Made by a program: the position numbers and the translations under genes. 64,000 nucleotides of DNA from Metopolophium dirhodum (taxonomy: Eukaryota > Arthropoda > Insecta > Hemiptera > Aphididae): the NCBI RefSeq assembly GCF_019925205.1, contig NC_083568.1, positions 5,694,237 through 5,758,236 on the forward strand, in the 5' to 3' direction. The stretch's first letter is position 1; the number at the start of each line of letters is the position of its first letter. The notes under the pieces are model-generated. The model was given only the letters and a program-made list of their open reading frames with translations, ran no database searches and was not told the origin of the DNA. Of the stretch, positions 1-11,457 are shown piece by piece.

Positions 1-894
1 TCATTAAATAAGTAGATGCCTATATATACATTTAGTTGATTATGGTCGAATTCATATTAACCAATTTTTGTTTTATAATATAATATTATAAAAATATTAT
101 ATAGGCAGATTACATTTGAATTGATTATTATCAAATTACCTTAACGAATTTGTTGAAAAATAAACTCGTTAAACTAATGGCAAGGCACTTTTAAAATATA
201 TATATATATATATATTTTTTTACAGTGTTTTCACAAATAAATTAACTGATTAAGGTATAAATATTAATCAGCTTTTAAAACTATTCAAGTTGATAATATA
301 ATATGTATAACTTTGGTGCTTATATTTTTAAAATGTTGTTATTAACTAAATGAGAAAATAAACAGAAAAAAAAATTAAAACGTAAAAAATAGTCTTGCAC
401 ACTTTTGTTCTTGTTTTTAAAAACCATCATAATATTATAATTATTTTATGACTTCATATTTTAATTAATTAGGGGGCATTAAATAAATTATTACAACAAT
501 TTGACTAGGTCGTCGACGTCTTTTGTACTTAAGTAATTTGTGTAAAGAGCTATATAATATATATATCAACGAGTAAATTGTTAAATTCAGTTATGAAATA
601 ATCGATTAATTTCTCGGAAAGAAAATTATTAAACGAGACAATTCAAAACAATATATAAATTATGCACGTACCTATTATACATTGTGTGGCCAAACGGTAA
701 AAAATCGATCTTTTACGGTGCTCACTGGGGACGGGTGCGATACAAAAGCTATTCGGTCTGATTAGGTACGTGTGGATTTCAAAACGACTGCGACCTATCA
801 TAAAGTGTGCCTATATATAATATCGAATATGTATAAAAATATGAAAAATAATTTTTAATACTATAGTGTGGGTGCAGTAAACCCACCGATATAC
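1..894. other. AT-rich non-coding stretch
   Basis: No gene is seen here. The sequence is AT-rich, with an (AT)n run near 196-214 and several A/T homopolymers. The last 200 bases are less AT-rich and lead into a transposon-like terminal repeat at 895. Confidence 0.6.
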
Positions 895-1220
895 CAGTGG
901 TTGTCAACAACATTACCGCGATGTGCGTCACCATGAAAATTCTTCGTTCGTATAATGATATTGTGCGTGTTCAAAGCATACAATATATTACATCATTCAA
1001 TCATTATGGCGTTATGAAGTGATGACATAAAAACTAGGAAAAACTAGGAAGACGCAATAACATAATATTGTAAAGTCTCATTCTCGATTTGCATACAATA
1101 TTATTGTACGGGCTTATACAATAGGTTACTTTTTAAAAAATTCATTGATCGTTTCAAGCGGTTTCGTGGATCCAAAATATTATTGGGGTGTGGTCGTATC
1201 AAAGAGGTTGAGAACCACTG
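895..1220. mobile_element. hAT-type MITE with CAGTGGTT ends
   Basis: The left end reads CAGTGGTTGTCAAC and the reverse complement of the right end reads CAGTGGTTCTCAAC, so this is a 326-bp unit bounded by terminal inverted repeats. Ends of the CAGTGGTTCTCAACC type are common among non-autonomous hAT elements. The interior holds no transposase-like frame. The flanking 8-mers (CGATATAC and TACAACAT) do not match, so the insertion is either old or its borders are slightly off. The call rests on the terminal repeats only. Confidence 0.55.
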
Positions 1221-1648
1221 TACAACATTATACGACGGTGTGGGATTTTTAGCTAACCAATTACTGAAATAATATAACAACTGCGGAGGAGTGCCACTGG
1301 AGACACTGGAGACGTGTCTTGTTGTTGGTACGTGCGCCACTGGAGACACGCGTCTTGTTATCGGTACGTAACACAGTCCTAAAGCATTACGCTATATTAT
1401 AATATAGGTATAAAGCGTTCGTCTTGTATTATTCGAAGCGAATGCCAAGCCGGGCGCAGTCCGATGCGGTGAAAATACGACTGCCGCGACTCGCTGCGTC
1501 TGCGCTCATGCGGCGCACTGCATGCCCGCCGCAGCAATAACCCGGCCGCAGACAGCGCTGCGGCTCAGGCTTGCGTCCGGCCCAAGCCGGAAAGACTTAT
1601 TGCACTGCTTAAAAATCTTCGACTGTCACATACTAAACGTACTTTTTT
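1221..1648. other. CpG-rich block with a short local duplication
   Basis: At 1291-1372 a segment of about 40 bases (beginning GCCACTGGAGACA and ending TTGGTACGT or TCGGTACGT) occurs twice in tandem with mismatches. From about 1440 to 1610 the sequence becomes very GC- and CpG-rich, unlike its surroundings. It ends just before the minisatellite. No coding sequence could be supported. Confidence 0.45.
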
Positions 1649-2475
1649 ACCGTTCGTATGCGCATCGCTCGGAAAACGCGCAACGATAATAGCACCCAAT
1701 ATTACATTATTGTCCTGCGCAGTGAAAATCTTTGATAATAATATATTATGTTTTCCCGGCGACGGCGCAAAAGCGGCTCGTTTCTCGTCAAAACGTATGC
1801 GTAACTTTTACCGTTCGCGTGCCTCGCTCGGAAAACGCGCAAAAACAATAGCACCCAATATTACATTATAATCCTGCGCAGTGAAAATCTTTGATAATAA
1901 TATATTATGTTTTCCCGGCGACGGCGCAAAAGCGGCTCGTTTCTCGTCAAAACGTATGCGTAACTTTTACCGTTCGCGTGCCTCGCTCGGAAAACGCGCA
2001 ACAACAATAGCACCCAATATAACATTATTGTCCTGCGCAGTGAAAATCTTTGATAATAATATATTATGTTTTCCCGGCGACGGCGCAAAAGCGGTTCGTT
2101 TCTCGTCAAAACGTATGCGTAACTTTTACCGTTCGCGTGCCTCGCTCGGAAAACGCGCAAAAACAATAGCACCCAATATTACATTATAATCCTGCGCAGT
2201 GAAAATCTTTGATAATAATATATTATGTTTTCCCGACGACGGCGCAAAAGCGTTCGTTTCTCGTCAAAACATATGCGTAACTTTTACCGTTCGCGTGCCT
2301 CGCTCGGAAAACGCGCAAAAACAATAGCACCCAATATAACATTATAATCCTGCGCAGTGAAAATCTTTGATAATAATATATTATGTTTTCCCGACGACGG
2401 CGCAAAAGCGGCTCGCTTCTCGTCAAAACGTATGCGTCACTTTTACCGTTCGCTTGCCTTACGCTGAAAACGTGC
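1649..2475. repeat. Minisatellite, about five 159-bp units
   Basis: The anchor ACCGTTCG recurs at 1649, 1810, 1969, 2128, 2286 and 2445, giving a period of 158-161 bp. Each unit carries CTCGGAAAACGCGCAA, AATAGCACCCAATAT, CCTGCGCAGTGAAAATCTTT, an AT-rich ATAATATATTATG core, TTTTCCC(G)ACGACGGCGCAAAAGCG and TCTCGTCAAAACGTATGCG. The first unit and the last partial unit are the most diverged and the inner ones are nearly identical, as expected of an array evolving by unequal exchange. Because the usual period is a multiple of three, open frames of about 100 codons run through the array on both strands; they are a by-product of the repeat. Confidence 0.95.
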
Positions 2476-5400
2476 CACGGTTAAAATATTATAATCCTGA
2501 CGATACGTTGGCCCCGGCACGGGCACTTGGAGGGGGTACTTATTATGAACCCCTCGCCCCGAAAAAATTTCTGCTCCGAGAGCCTTTGGTGTGCTCGGCG
2601 CTGCTGCAGATATATATCCTTCTGGAATCGTGGGGCTGTAACACGCGCCGGCGACTGCAGCAGCACAAAACCCGAGCATCGCACTCTGTATATTATAATA
2701 TTATTATACGTCCTGGTCCCACGTCTGCAGAACAGTCTAGTTGGAACAATCGTGCTGGTCGGCCAGCTTTTATCGGGCTAATGCGGGGTCAAATTAGAAA
2801 TAATAAAAAAGTTTCGCGGGCCGGATAGGACGGAAATAATAACGTTATGGTTGTGATGTTATTATTACGGTTCGGTGGTACGACGAGAAGATCAATAAAA
2901 TATCGCATAAAACATTCGATTAAATCGTCATTTTGGAGCGAGCCGCGTGCGAAACAGTCGCGTGTGCCTGATGCGGTTGCCGGGCACGACTGCTGCAGAT
3001 CTAGAGCATAACAGTACAATAATATTGTACACTTTCGATATTATTGTTAAACGACAAATAATACTTAAGTGGCGCGAATCAGTCACGTCATTCTCGCAGA
3101 CCTGTGTATGGACTGTGTGCGCAGTATACGAGCGATGCATATCCGTTCGACCGTGTACGACATTTTCGCGGACGTGTAATCCGCGCCGTTATGATGACAT
3201 TATTATTGTTTCGTATTATATTTTTCCGCCGCGACAAGAGAAATTCGGTGCCCCGTCCGGTTCTATAACAGTCGTCCGGCATGACATTATTTTACAATAA
3301 CAGAATAGTAATACGTGTAGGTTTCTTATACTCTGCACGTATAAATGGGTTGCGAAACAGGCGTACACAGCCTTCGCGATATTTTCGATGACTTTAATTT
3401 GCCGGTTCGCGTGGTACATATTATATTACACGCGTTTCGTTATACATATTTACCGCGGAGAAGAGATGACGTTTTCGTCACAATCAAAATATATAAGCCA
3501 AATACGACCGCTCAATTCTGCAGTGTCTCGGTCACTCAGTCCGATGCTACATCCGCGCACAAAAAACTACAAAACGTACGAACTCGAAATTTGGAATATA
3601 GTGGTTCTTCAAATGGTCTGGATGTGCATTAAGAAAGGATTTTCCGATATTCGCATCATGAAGAGGTGGCCAAACAGAGATCTTGAGATTCGCGGTGGAA
3701 ACTTTTTTTTCGTTTACAAGCGGTCGTCGTTGGTTACTAGGGCAGATCAGGTACAAGCATATATGCATCAAATCGTCGAGTTCACATGGTGTCGATTGAT
3801 AAAAAAAACTATATAATATCTCAAAACCTGAAAATGTGTGTGTGTGTGTAACTCATATATACTCAAAAACTAGTCGACTGAATTTGACACATAGATTGTT
3901 TTTAGAGATGTCAAAAAACTTTGGAGAGTATACAAGTAGTTTAAACCACATTAAAAATATACCAAGTGCTAAATCCAACTCGCGGTTGTCCGTCCAGGTC
4001 AAATCACTTCACAAAGCTGAATGCGCGCTAACGTCGTTTCATCCGTGAACCGAGGTGCACTGCTAAAACCGAGATACACGCAAACCGAGATGCGCCTATG
4101 TAGGATTTGCCACTAAAAACGAAACCGCGCACGGGCGAAGCTATTTTCTACTTTCTAATAAACGTATGGTATTATAACAAACGCGTATGTAAACTATGTG
4201 GCGATCGGCCGTCCGTCACGACGCTAACTATTACCAATAATAATAATAATAATATTTTCTCGGCGTCGTAACAATATCGTTATAGTGTTATAGGTATAGA
4301 GAGCGACGAGAATTTATCCAGTTCACTGCAGCTGACACGCGCGCGGATACTATAATAATACAATGATTATTATATTATATTATCCGATTCGTCCGAACTA
4401 GGCGAGGCGTCTGAGAGTGGAAAAAAATTGATGACGCCCCGAGCGGAAGCGGGCCCCGAGCGGAAGACTTTCGGATCAACGTGGCTCGCGTGTCCGTACC
4501 CGAAATCACGTACCCCCCGGGCTGTTTCCGAATAATCAAAACACACAATGTGTGGACGTGCGACGGTTGGCGAACCGCATTTTTTTACCGTCCCATTTCA
4601 GACGACTCTTGCGTTCGTAACTATACAGAATTTTTTTTTATTTTTAGATTTTTCGTCGAGATTTTTTTCGGATATTTTTTTTTTATGACGAACTGCGTTG
4701 TACGCGTCGATCGCACGCAGACAGAACAAATCATATTATATACACATCGCTCGCACGCCGCAGAACGTTAAAATAATATCATACGATATTCGCGAAGACC
4801 TCTAACGATGATAATATTATAATATTGCGTACTTATACGTACACGGCATTGAGTATATGCCACTCGGTCGTGGCTCTCCGAAAAAAAAAACCCCATGAAA
4901 ACATAATAGAATACCGTGTTATGAGAAATGTCGTAAGGAAAATAATTAAATATTTAAATATCTATGCGATCGGATATTATAACTTAGGTGACTGCACACG
5001 GTCGCTCGCCGTCATCGATGTGTTAAAGCGCGTGTTTATAAACGCCACCCGCGTTTGCACAGGTTTCGGTGATTTATATGGAGGCGTTGCGCAAACAAAA
5101 TTATAAAATATCCTTGGTCACCGCAACAACAATACGTTCGTCGCTAAGTCAAAAAAAAAAAAAAATCCCCAAACGTTTTTCATACTACATTTTTCCAACG
5201 GGAATTATACGATATTAATAATAACAATAATATATTATGTACATGGCCAGGTATATCGTAATATGTTTTTACGTAATTATACAGCAGTGACGTCGATATA
5301 ATATTGTTACGATAGGTCGTACGGTGGCATAGAGTTTTTATTTTCGGCATCGATATTATAATAATGATAATCACATAGAATGTGATTCGTAAATCGACGA

Positions 5401-5604
5401 GCGAATTTTCAATATCATCATCCACAAGCCGAAATAACGAAGAAAATTATTATTACATAAAGTGTATATTTTGTTTTCGACGTCAGCCCGCGCTCCGATT
5501 CTGTTCTTTGAACAGTGTTGACACATTAATATTCAATATCGAGGGGGTAGCGTTCAACAACCCCTCGGAATATCTTATTGTTTCAATAATTTGAACAACG
5601 TGTA

Positions 5605-5640
<36 letters not shown>

Positions 5641-6161
5641 CAGGTGTTGTTACACAAAACGTGGTGGCCACAATGATTGAACGGTTTTTCAAGAAGTTTA
5701 ACTCTTGAGATATTCAATCGAATTTACATAATACTTTGACTTTTTGAAAAGTTTAAGATTTCCATTAAAACAAAAAAGTTGAGCGATAAAGCTCGCCGAT
5801 GTTTAGGAAAGAAAAACTATACGAGAGTTCGTTGTTTCGTTGTATGTAGGTAGTATTACTATGTACGTGTACAGGTTTATTATACTATGTATATGGGTAG
5901 GTGCCTATTGTAGTTATAATAATAACAGAATTCCGCAGAGATTTCTAATTAAAATACGGTTTGCTTCGATTTATAAAATTAATTACTACGGTACACAATA
6001 TTACAATAACACTGTACCCGCCTATACCTATATCATACGTCGCTATAATATTATCAACATAATATTGTGTTACACCGGTCACAAACCACTGCGAATGACT
6101 ACGACGGGACCGTCTGTCGTGCTGCTGCAGCGGCTAGAAATATCTGCACTCTGCGAGTACC

Positions 6162-6193
<32 letters not shown>

Positions 6194-7424
6194 CTACTAC
6201 ATTTATAATAATGTGATAAATTATCATTGATAATAATATTATGTGTAATAATGTAACGTTATTATTTACAATATTATATATATATCGACACGGGCACTCA
6301 GCAGCAGCCGTCGCCGCCGGTCGTGTCCAACGTAAATCTTCCATCATCCCCACGAGCCGATCGGTAACATTATCGTCTGACACCTGTCGACCGCGCACGC
6401 GAATCGAAGTGCGCCAATTATAAAAATTAAATTCTACTTACCTATTGCTCGGCCGTGTGTTCGAAACTGCGCAGCTATAATATAATATTACAACAACAAT
6501 ATTGGCGGCGTTATATTACACGAACGAGTGGGAATTATTGCAAGTACGACTTTACGTCCGTGCAGGTCGTCGCTGCAGGTCGGACGATGACCACATCTAT
6601 ATGTATGATATTATGCTTAGGTATACACCGCGTACCGCGGTTCGGGCCGACAAAAGTATACAATAAGGTCCGAGTTATCGGGGAACTTTACAAAGCGACG
6701 GCCGTATGGCAATAATTACGACTGTTGATTAGTCATAATGTAGAAGGTACAAGGCCGCGGGCTTTGTTTCAAATTGGTCGGTCCACAAAAGCTTCGATTG
6801 GTATACGTTTATGTAGGTAAAAATCAACACAACTATACGATGCTGCAGTGCACGTAATTAATATGCGTATCATGTGAAGGTTTTATCATTTTATAATCAT
6901 GAAAATATCATAATATATACCTACACGACGTTTGGATTGGGCGCTCTATATTCTACAATCGTGGTATTATAATATATCGTGTTTTGCATTATCATACACG
7001 TCGAGCATACGTCGAGTATACCTATGCACAGATCTGTTTAAAAACTCTATATAGGTAATTGGTAATTATACTACAATTTCGGTGTATAGTACGACATACC
7101 CACGTCAATCACGATGGATTTATAAGCATTTGGTCGATATTGACAAATTTCTAATATGCGCCTCCTTGGTCATATTGGCATATGACGCAATGAAGGTAGG
7201 TATATGATGCCATGTTTTAGGATATGTATTTGGTAGTATTCAATTGTTCATAATTAGTTTACAGCATTCAAACTTTAAAACATAATATTAATTGATTTCA
7301 ATAAAATATTATTGTTTATGAATTTATACAGTTTTTGTTCAAGATATATTTCTTATCAGAATGTGTTAGACTAAAGATTTAAGCCAACCATTCAATATAT
7401 TATGTATATAAATGTATAGCTACA
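2476..7424. other. Non-coding, mixed CpG-rich and AT-rich DNA
   Basis: No gene could be supported. The block from 2476 to about 4800 is relatively CpG-rich, and the rest alternates with AT-rich DNA. Simple repeats include (GT)n at about 3836-3849, (TA)n at 5607-5635 and (TA)n at about 6168-6194. Frames of up to 142 codons (for example plus strand 3388-3816) overlap other frames on both strands, have no recognisable motif and no convincing splice sites. Confidence 0.5.
5607..5635. repeat. (TA)n microsatellite
   Basis: Uninterrupted alternating TA dinucleotides over about 29 bases. Confidence 0.9.
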
Positions 7425-7430
7425 TTTATT
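7425..7430 (-). terminator. Possible polyadenylation signal of the DMAC2L-like gene
   Basis: Read on the minus strand this is AATAAA, lying about 167 nt downstream of the stop codon of the gene at 7597-8417. It is the first canonical hexamer I found on that strand after the stop. In AT-rich DNA such hexamers also occur by chance, so the 3-prime end is only suggested. Confidence 0.35.
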
Positions 7431-7596
7431 TTATGTACCTATCTAATATATTTTAAGATAACGACAAAAATAAACAAAAATTCGAAATAATCGGTATGCA
7501 ATGCACAATATAATAATAATAATAAATATACAAATATAATAAATTATGAAGTTAAATAATATAGTAATAAAACAATGGGTTTTACTTTTTAGATCA

Positions 7597-8417
7597 TCAT
7601 TCATTATAATATTGTACAGTGCATTCTGGCAACTTGGTTTTCAGATGACCAATCATTATTTCTGGTTCGGTTAGACATTTTACATTTTTCAACTCCAAAT
7701 ATTTTAATGCCCTGTAAATGCAGATCATTAATTAAATTGTAATCAAACAAATTAATCGTATATCTACTGAAGTTGTTCCAACGACATTATTCCTTGGTCA
7801 GAAACATTTATACAGTCGTTTATCTTTAATTTTGTCAAGTAATCTTTCAATATATTAAGTTGACCTAATGCTTCGTTATTTATCGAGTTGCATCCATCAA
7901 ATTCAATATAAGAAATATTTGTACAGTTCTCTGTAAAATCAACATTTTATAAGTCGTTACATCATCCAAATATTAGAAATGTTATTACAGATATTGAAAA
8001 ACCTACTAAAATATCTAAATCCTATGTGTGAAATTGATGCTTCTTTTCCTGCATAAACGTGTTCTATTACAAACAGTTTACGGTGAATTGATGTGGTATT
8101 AGGCAAACAATCATAATGACTTACAAATTCCTTACAACCTTTCCATCTAATTTTTGCCCCGTTTTTCATAAGCCACTCGGCACATGCCAAGTTAGGGCCA
8201 ATTTCCTTGATACGATCATCGTCCAAACTTTTTTTTAAATGTAAAATAACAATTAAGATAAATCTAAAATGCACTTATATCCTTAATCCTTGTACTTAAT
8301 TATAAGTAAAATTACTTGCCCGTTGAATGTGTCATCGATCCACTTCCATAAGGAACGTGTATTCATTCCAATTTTGTTTTTTCTAAACAAATTAGATAGT
8401 AAAGTTTTGGACATCAT
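7597..8417 (-). CDS. DMAC2L: ATP synthase subunit s / factor B-like protein (DMAC2L), four exons
   Basis: The minus-strand exons are 8320-8417, 8007-8227, 7768-7930 and 7597-7711. They total 597 nt, encoding 198 residues plus the stop (TGA at 7597-7599). The family is a mitochondrial leucine-rich-repeat-like protein (formerly ATP5S, coupling factor B) associated with the inner-membrane ATP synthase. The frame opens MMSKTLLSNLF, a basic, amphipathic, presequence-like N terminus with no acidic residue. It continues with LWKWIDDTFNG, then the family signature DRIKEIGPNLACAEWLMKNG and AKIRWKGCKEF. The C-terminal half carries LRR-like steps (ISYIEFDGC, LTKLKINDCINVSDQGI, LKYLELKNVKCLTE). The length matches the family (about 200 residues). 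Introns are 7712-7767 and 7931-8006, both GT-AG, and 8228-8319, which needs a GC donor. An in-frame TAG precedes the first ATG, fixing the start within this transcript. No frameshift or internal stop is present, so the gene looks intact. Confidence 0.9.
8228..8319 (-). other. GC-AG intron 1 of the DMAC2L-like gene
   Basis: On the minus strand exon 1 ends AACGG and the intron starts GCAAGTAAT, the classic consensus of a GC donor. Splicing to the AG at 8228-8229 joins GG with T to make a glycine codon and gives FNG-LDDDR without a gap relative to the family. The nearby GT (CAA followed by GTAATT) would shift the frame and hit a stop within four codons. The acceptor has a weak pyrimidine tract because it is preceded by an A-run. 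The choice of donor is inferred from the reading frame. Confidence 0.7.
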
Positions 8418-8471
8418 GAACTACTCAAAATTAACACAATTGAGCAACACAAATATTAACGCAATACAACG

Positions 8472-8663
8472 TTAAATCTGTCTCACTTGAGAATTGTAAT
8501 AATTACCAGTCTGTGAGTAGTAATAATAATAACAAGTTTGAAAATTATATAGTACATAAATATGCGTTTGATAATAAACAAAAACAAAAACCAGAGAAAC
8601 GAAAACACTAAATACGTAACAGACACACATCAGTATGATCAATATTTTTATTCTTCCAAACAA
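8472..8663 (-). CDS. Small hydrophobic open frame upstream of DMAC2L-like gene, doubtful
   Basis: This 63-codon minus-strand frame ends 54 nt before the DMAC2L-like start. It opens MFGRIKILIILMCVCYV and continues as a strongly hydrophobic stretch of roughly 30 residues, then becomes tyrosine-rich where the DNA turns into a TTA/TAC simple repeat. It could be a small membrane protein, an upstream open frame in the 5-prime leader, or chance, since AT-rich DNA tends to give hydrophobic translations. I do not recognise a family. Confidence 0.15.
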   Translation of the reverse strand: MFGRIKILIILMCVCYVFSVFVSLVFVFVYYQTHIYVLYNFQTCYYYYYSQTGNYYNSQVRQI

Positions 8664-10705
8664 TTTATAATATTATATTAAAATGTTTCATATGAAATTG
8701 TATTGTAATATTAAAAAAAAGAAATTCGCTAAGTAAAACTCTGAAAGTCGCTTTGCTGAATTATACCGTGTATCAAGTGTACCTAGTTCGCGTCATTGAG
8801 TACACCTATACTGTTATGGATGTGTTGAATTATTTAAATTCAATTATAAATCGTTGTGGGTAAAAGATGAAAAAAAATTCCGATTGGAGACAACATGACA
8901 CGGGCATATGCTTCAAAATAATTTCGAATCAACGAATTTCGTTAACGATTTAAATTCAAACACTCATGAAAATAATGTGGCTTACTCTGAACTATTTTTT
9001 TGTAATCTTGTAACGAAAACTTATGAGAAACCTTGTATTACATTATTTATAAAACTTTATTACGAATATAATCAAAATATATAATATTTTTAACAAAATG
9101 TTCATTTTTTCCTAACGATTTCTGTAAGAAAAACTTATGGGGAACCTTAAATAGTAAAGTGTTTTAATCACAAAAAAAATTGTATCATACATAATTTAAA
9201 GAAAACCAAAAAATTTTTAAAATTTAAACTGTCAATAAATAGCTCTAATGAACCAAAAAAACGTAAATGTTAATATATTAAAATCATTTTAATATGCGTA
9301 GAAAATGCTAACAATATAAATATTTAATGCAAGCCAGAATAAAATTCAAATAATATTATATTTTTATAATTTATACTTACTATAATAATATATTTTATGC
9401 TGCGCTGGTAGTATTGTTAAAGTGTAGTATTCCTTGTTTAGTATAGTTGAAATTATGACATACATTAAAAATTATTATCAAAAAAAAAATAATTACAATA
9501 ATTATATTATAGTATACCTATACCTATTAAAATATAAAAAAAAAATACAAATTACGGTCCTGAGTGGTTTTCAAATATTTATAAGGCATTCGTTCACTTG
9601 AATACACGATGCGTATGTATAGGTAACAATAGCCAATAGGCTATCGAAATAAAAACGCCAAACCCTTTCTGACATTAAAGGAGTATACACATACCTACCT
9701 ATATTATTATAAAACGCGATATTATTTTACGATGCTTTTGAAGTATATATAGACATCTGCACGGGTTTCCGATGAATCGTATTGTTAAGAACTATAAGAA
9801 GAGGCTCTAGCACATGCACGTCGGTCTACTGTTTCGTTTTGTTGCACACAACAAATATATTATTGAGGTGAGACGCGTATACCCCGATCGTGTCCGGTCG
9901 ATATAACGAGTCGGCGGGAGGGCCGACCGATCGGCGAAAGGCCCCGTTCAAAGAGAATATACTAACGTACGAAATGGTGAGATAAAAGAAGAGTGTGTGA
10001 CAGAGGCAGAGATGGAAAAGGATTCATGTACGACGTATATAACATATAATAATATCGACACAATATAACGACAAAGACATAATGTACTGGCTGCGGAACC
10101 ACTGCAGCTATTCTGACGGCGGTATATATATATATATATATAGGTCCATATATGAGTATATATACTGCTCATATAATATAATATAGTCCGTTTATACACG
10201 GCTAAATGGTTCACCGACCGACTGTACCAAAGGTCCTTTTCGGTCCTTTTTCCCGGAGACGCGCAGACCTGAGGATCAAAATAATTTGACACGCTATTAT
10301 CATAACAAGAGCTTCGGCGCGCATACCGAAGGGATATTATATATAGGTAGGTACACTATATTATTATTGTATCGTCATTGTCGCTGTACAATCGTTTACG
10401 ACCGGTTTTTGTGACACCGAAAAGGTCTTCGGTGTAATGACGAGATATTAGTTGAAGGCATAATACAATACGCGCAGGTGCGGGTAAAGGGGTGACCGCC
10501 GGACGAGATGGCGAAAGTACAACAAAAAATAAATAAGTACAAAAAAAACTGTGCAATATAATATACGAGTGCACACGACCGCGGTTGCCACTCGATTGAC
10601 GCTGGCCCTCTGTCCGCCACTCACCGCCGCGCCGCCTCGGTGGTCCACGGAGCGGCTCTTTGTGTTCGGACCGCGGTAACACGCCGCCGATGAACCAGCG
10701 ACCAC

Positions 10706-10760
10706 GACGTCACGTGCCGTTTGATAACGATAACAGACGTCGGCGGTGCATAAAAATATA
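10706..10760 (+). promoter_or_regulatory. Promoter-like cluster: CRE/E-box plus TATA-like motif
   Basis: GACGTCACGTG at 10706-10716 overlaps a cAMP-response-type element with a CACGTG E-box. A CATAAAAATATAG motif follows at about 10749-10761 inside a CpG-rich block running from about 10560 to 11000. A possible 5-prime splice donor (AAG followed by GTAATA) lies near 11089. This layout would fit the promoter and leader exon of a gene whose coding part lies elsewhere, but no transcript evidence is available and the motifs are short. Confidence 0.2.
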
Positions 10761-11440
10761 GTGCACCGCGAGTTACGAGGTTGTTGGAGTCGCGTTACAT
10801 CTGACGCCGAATCGCATCGCATCGGCTGCAGGTATACGCGTATACCACGACCGCGGTCGGCTGCGGTTGCGACGTGCACCGCCGCCGACGACGACGAAGA
10901 CGACGGATCAGCCGCACACTGACAATAACCGCGTCTGCGTGTACCACAGACCTATATACAGTTTATTATGTCGTGTACCCTACCTGCAGCAGAGTTCTGA
11001 CGTCGAACCCTAGTGAAAATAAATAGCGTCGAGAAAGAAAATAAGAATAAAAATCATAAGAATAAAAAACAAAAAACCATAATTTAAGGTAATATATTCA
11101 AGTATTTAAATGGAAATTTAGAGGTGTTTGAATTTGTACAACGGATAAGCTACCACTACAAAAAATGATTATAAGGCAATTAAATATAAATCTATTTTTA
11201 TATCTACATTTTCTAATTTTAATTTAATTTTTTTAGATTGAGATTAAGATTCAAGACACTTCATCAGAAAGATAAATTTGTATGTCATACATGTATGTAA
11301 ATTATTTTTATTTAAATTTACTTTTTAATATAACTTTCTTATGCCGGCGCAATAGATGTATACTATTCAGGTAGTGTCCCAAATTCGGCGCAATTGACGA
11401 AACCCCTTTCAGAGGGGGGCACAGAGCACAGCAGCTGCGG

Positions 11441-11457
11441 GAGAGAGAGCTATAAAA
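11441..11457 (+). promoter_or_regulatory. GAGA run followed by TATAAAA
   Basis: GAGAGAGAGC is directly followed by TATAAAA at 11451-11457, downstream of a short GC-rich segment with an E-box-like CAGCTG. GAGA plus TATA is a known insect core-promoter arrangement. No gene could be attached to it, so it may be coincidental. Confidence 0.15.

Noticed and set aside
1861..2189. Overlapping frames of about 100 codons on both strands
   Set aside because: They lie inside the 159-bp minisatellite and stay open because the period is a multiple of three.
3345..3816. Two overlapping plus-strand frames of 95 and 142 codons
   Set aside because: Different frames of the same DNA, no motif, no splice context; consistent with chance.
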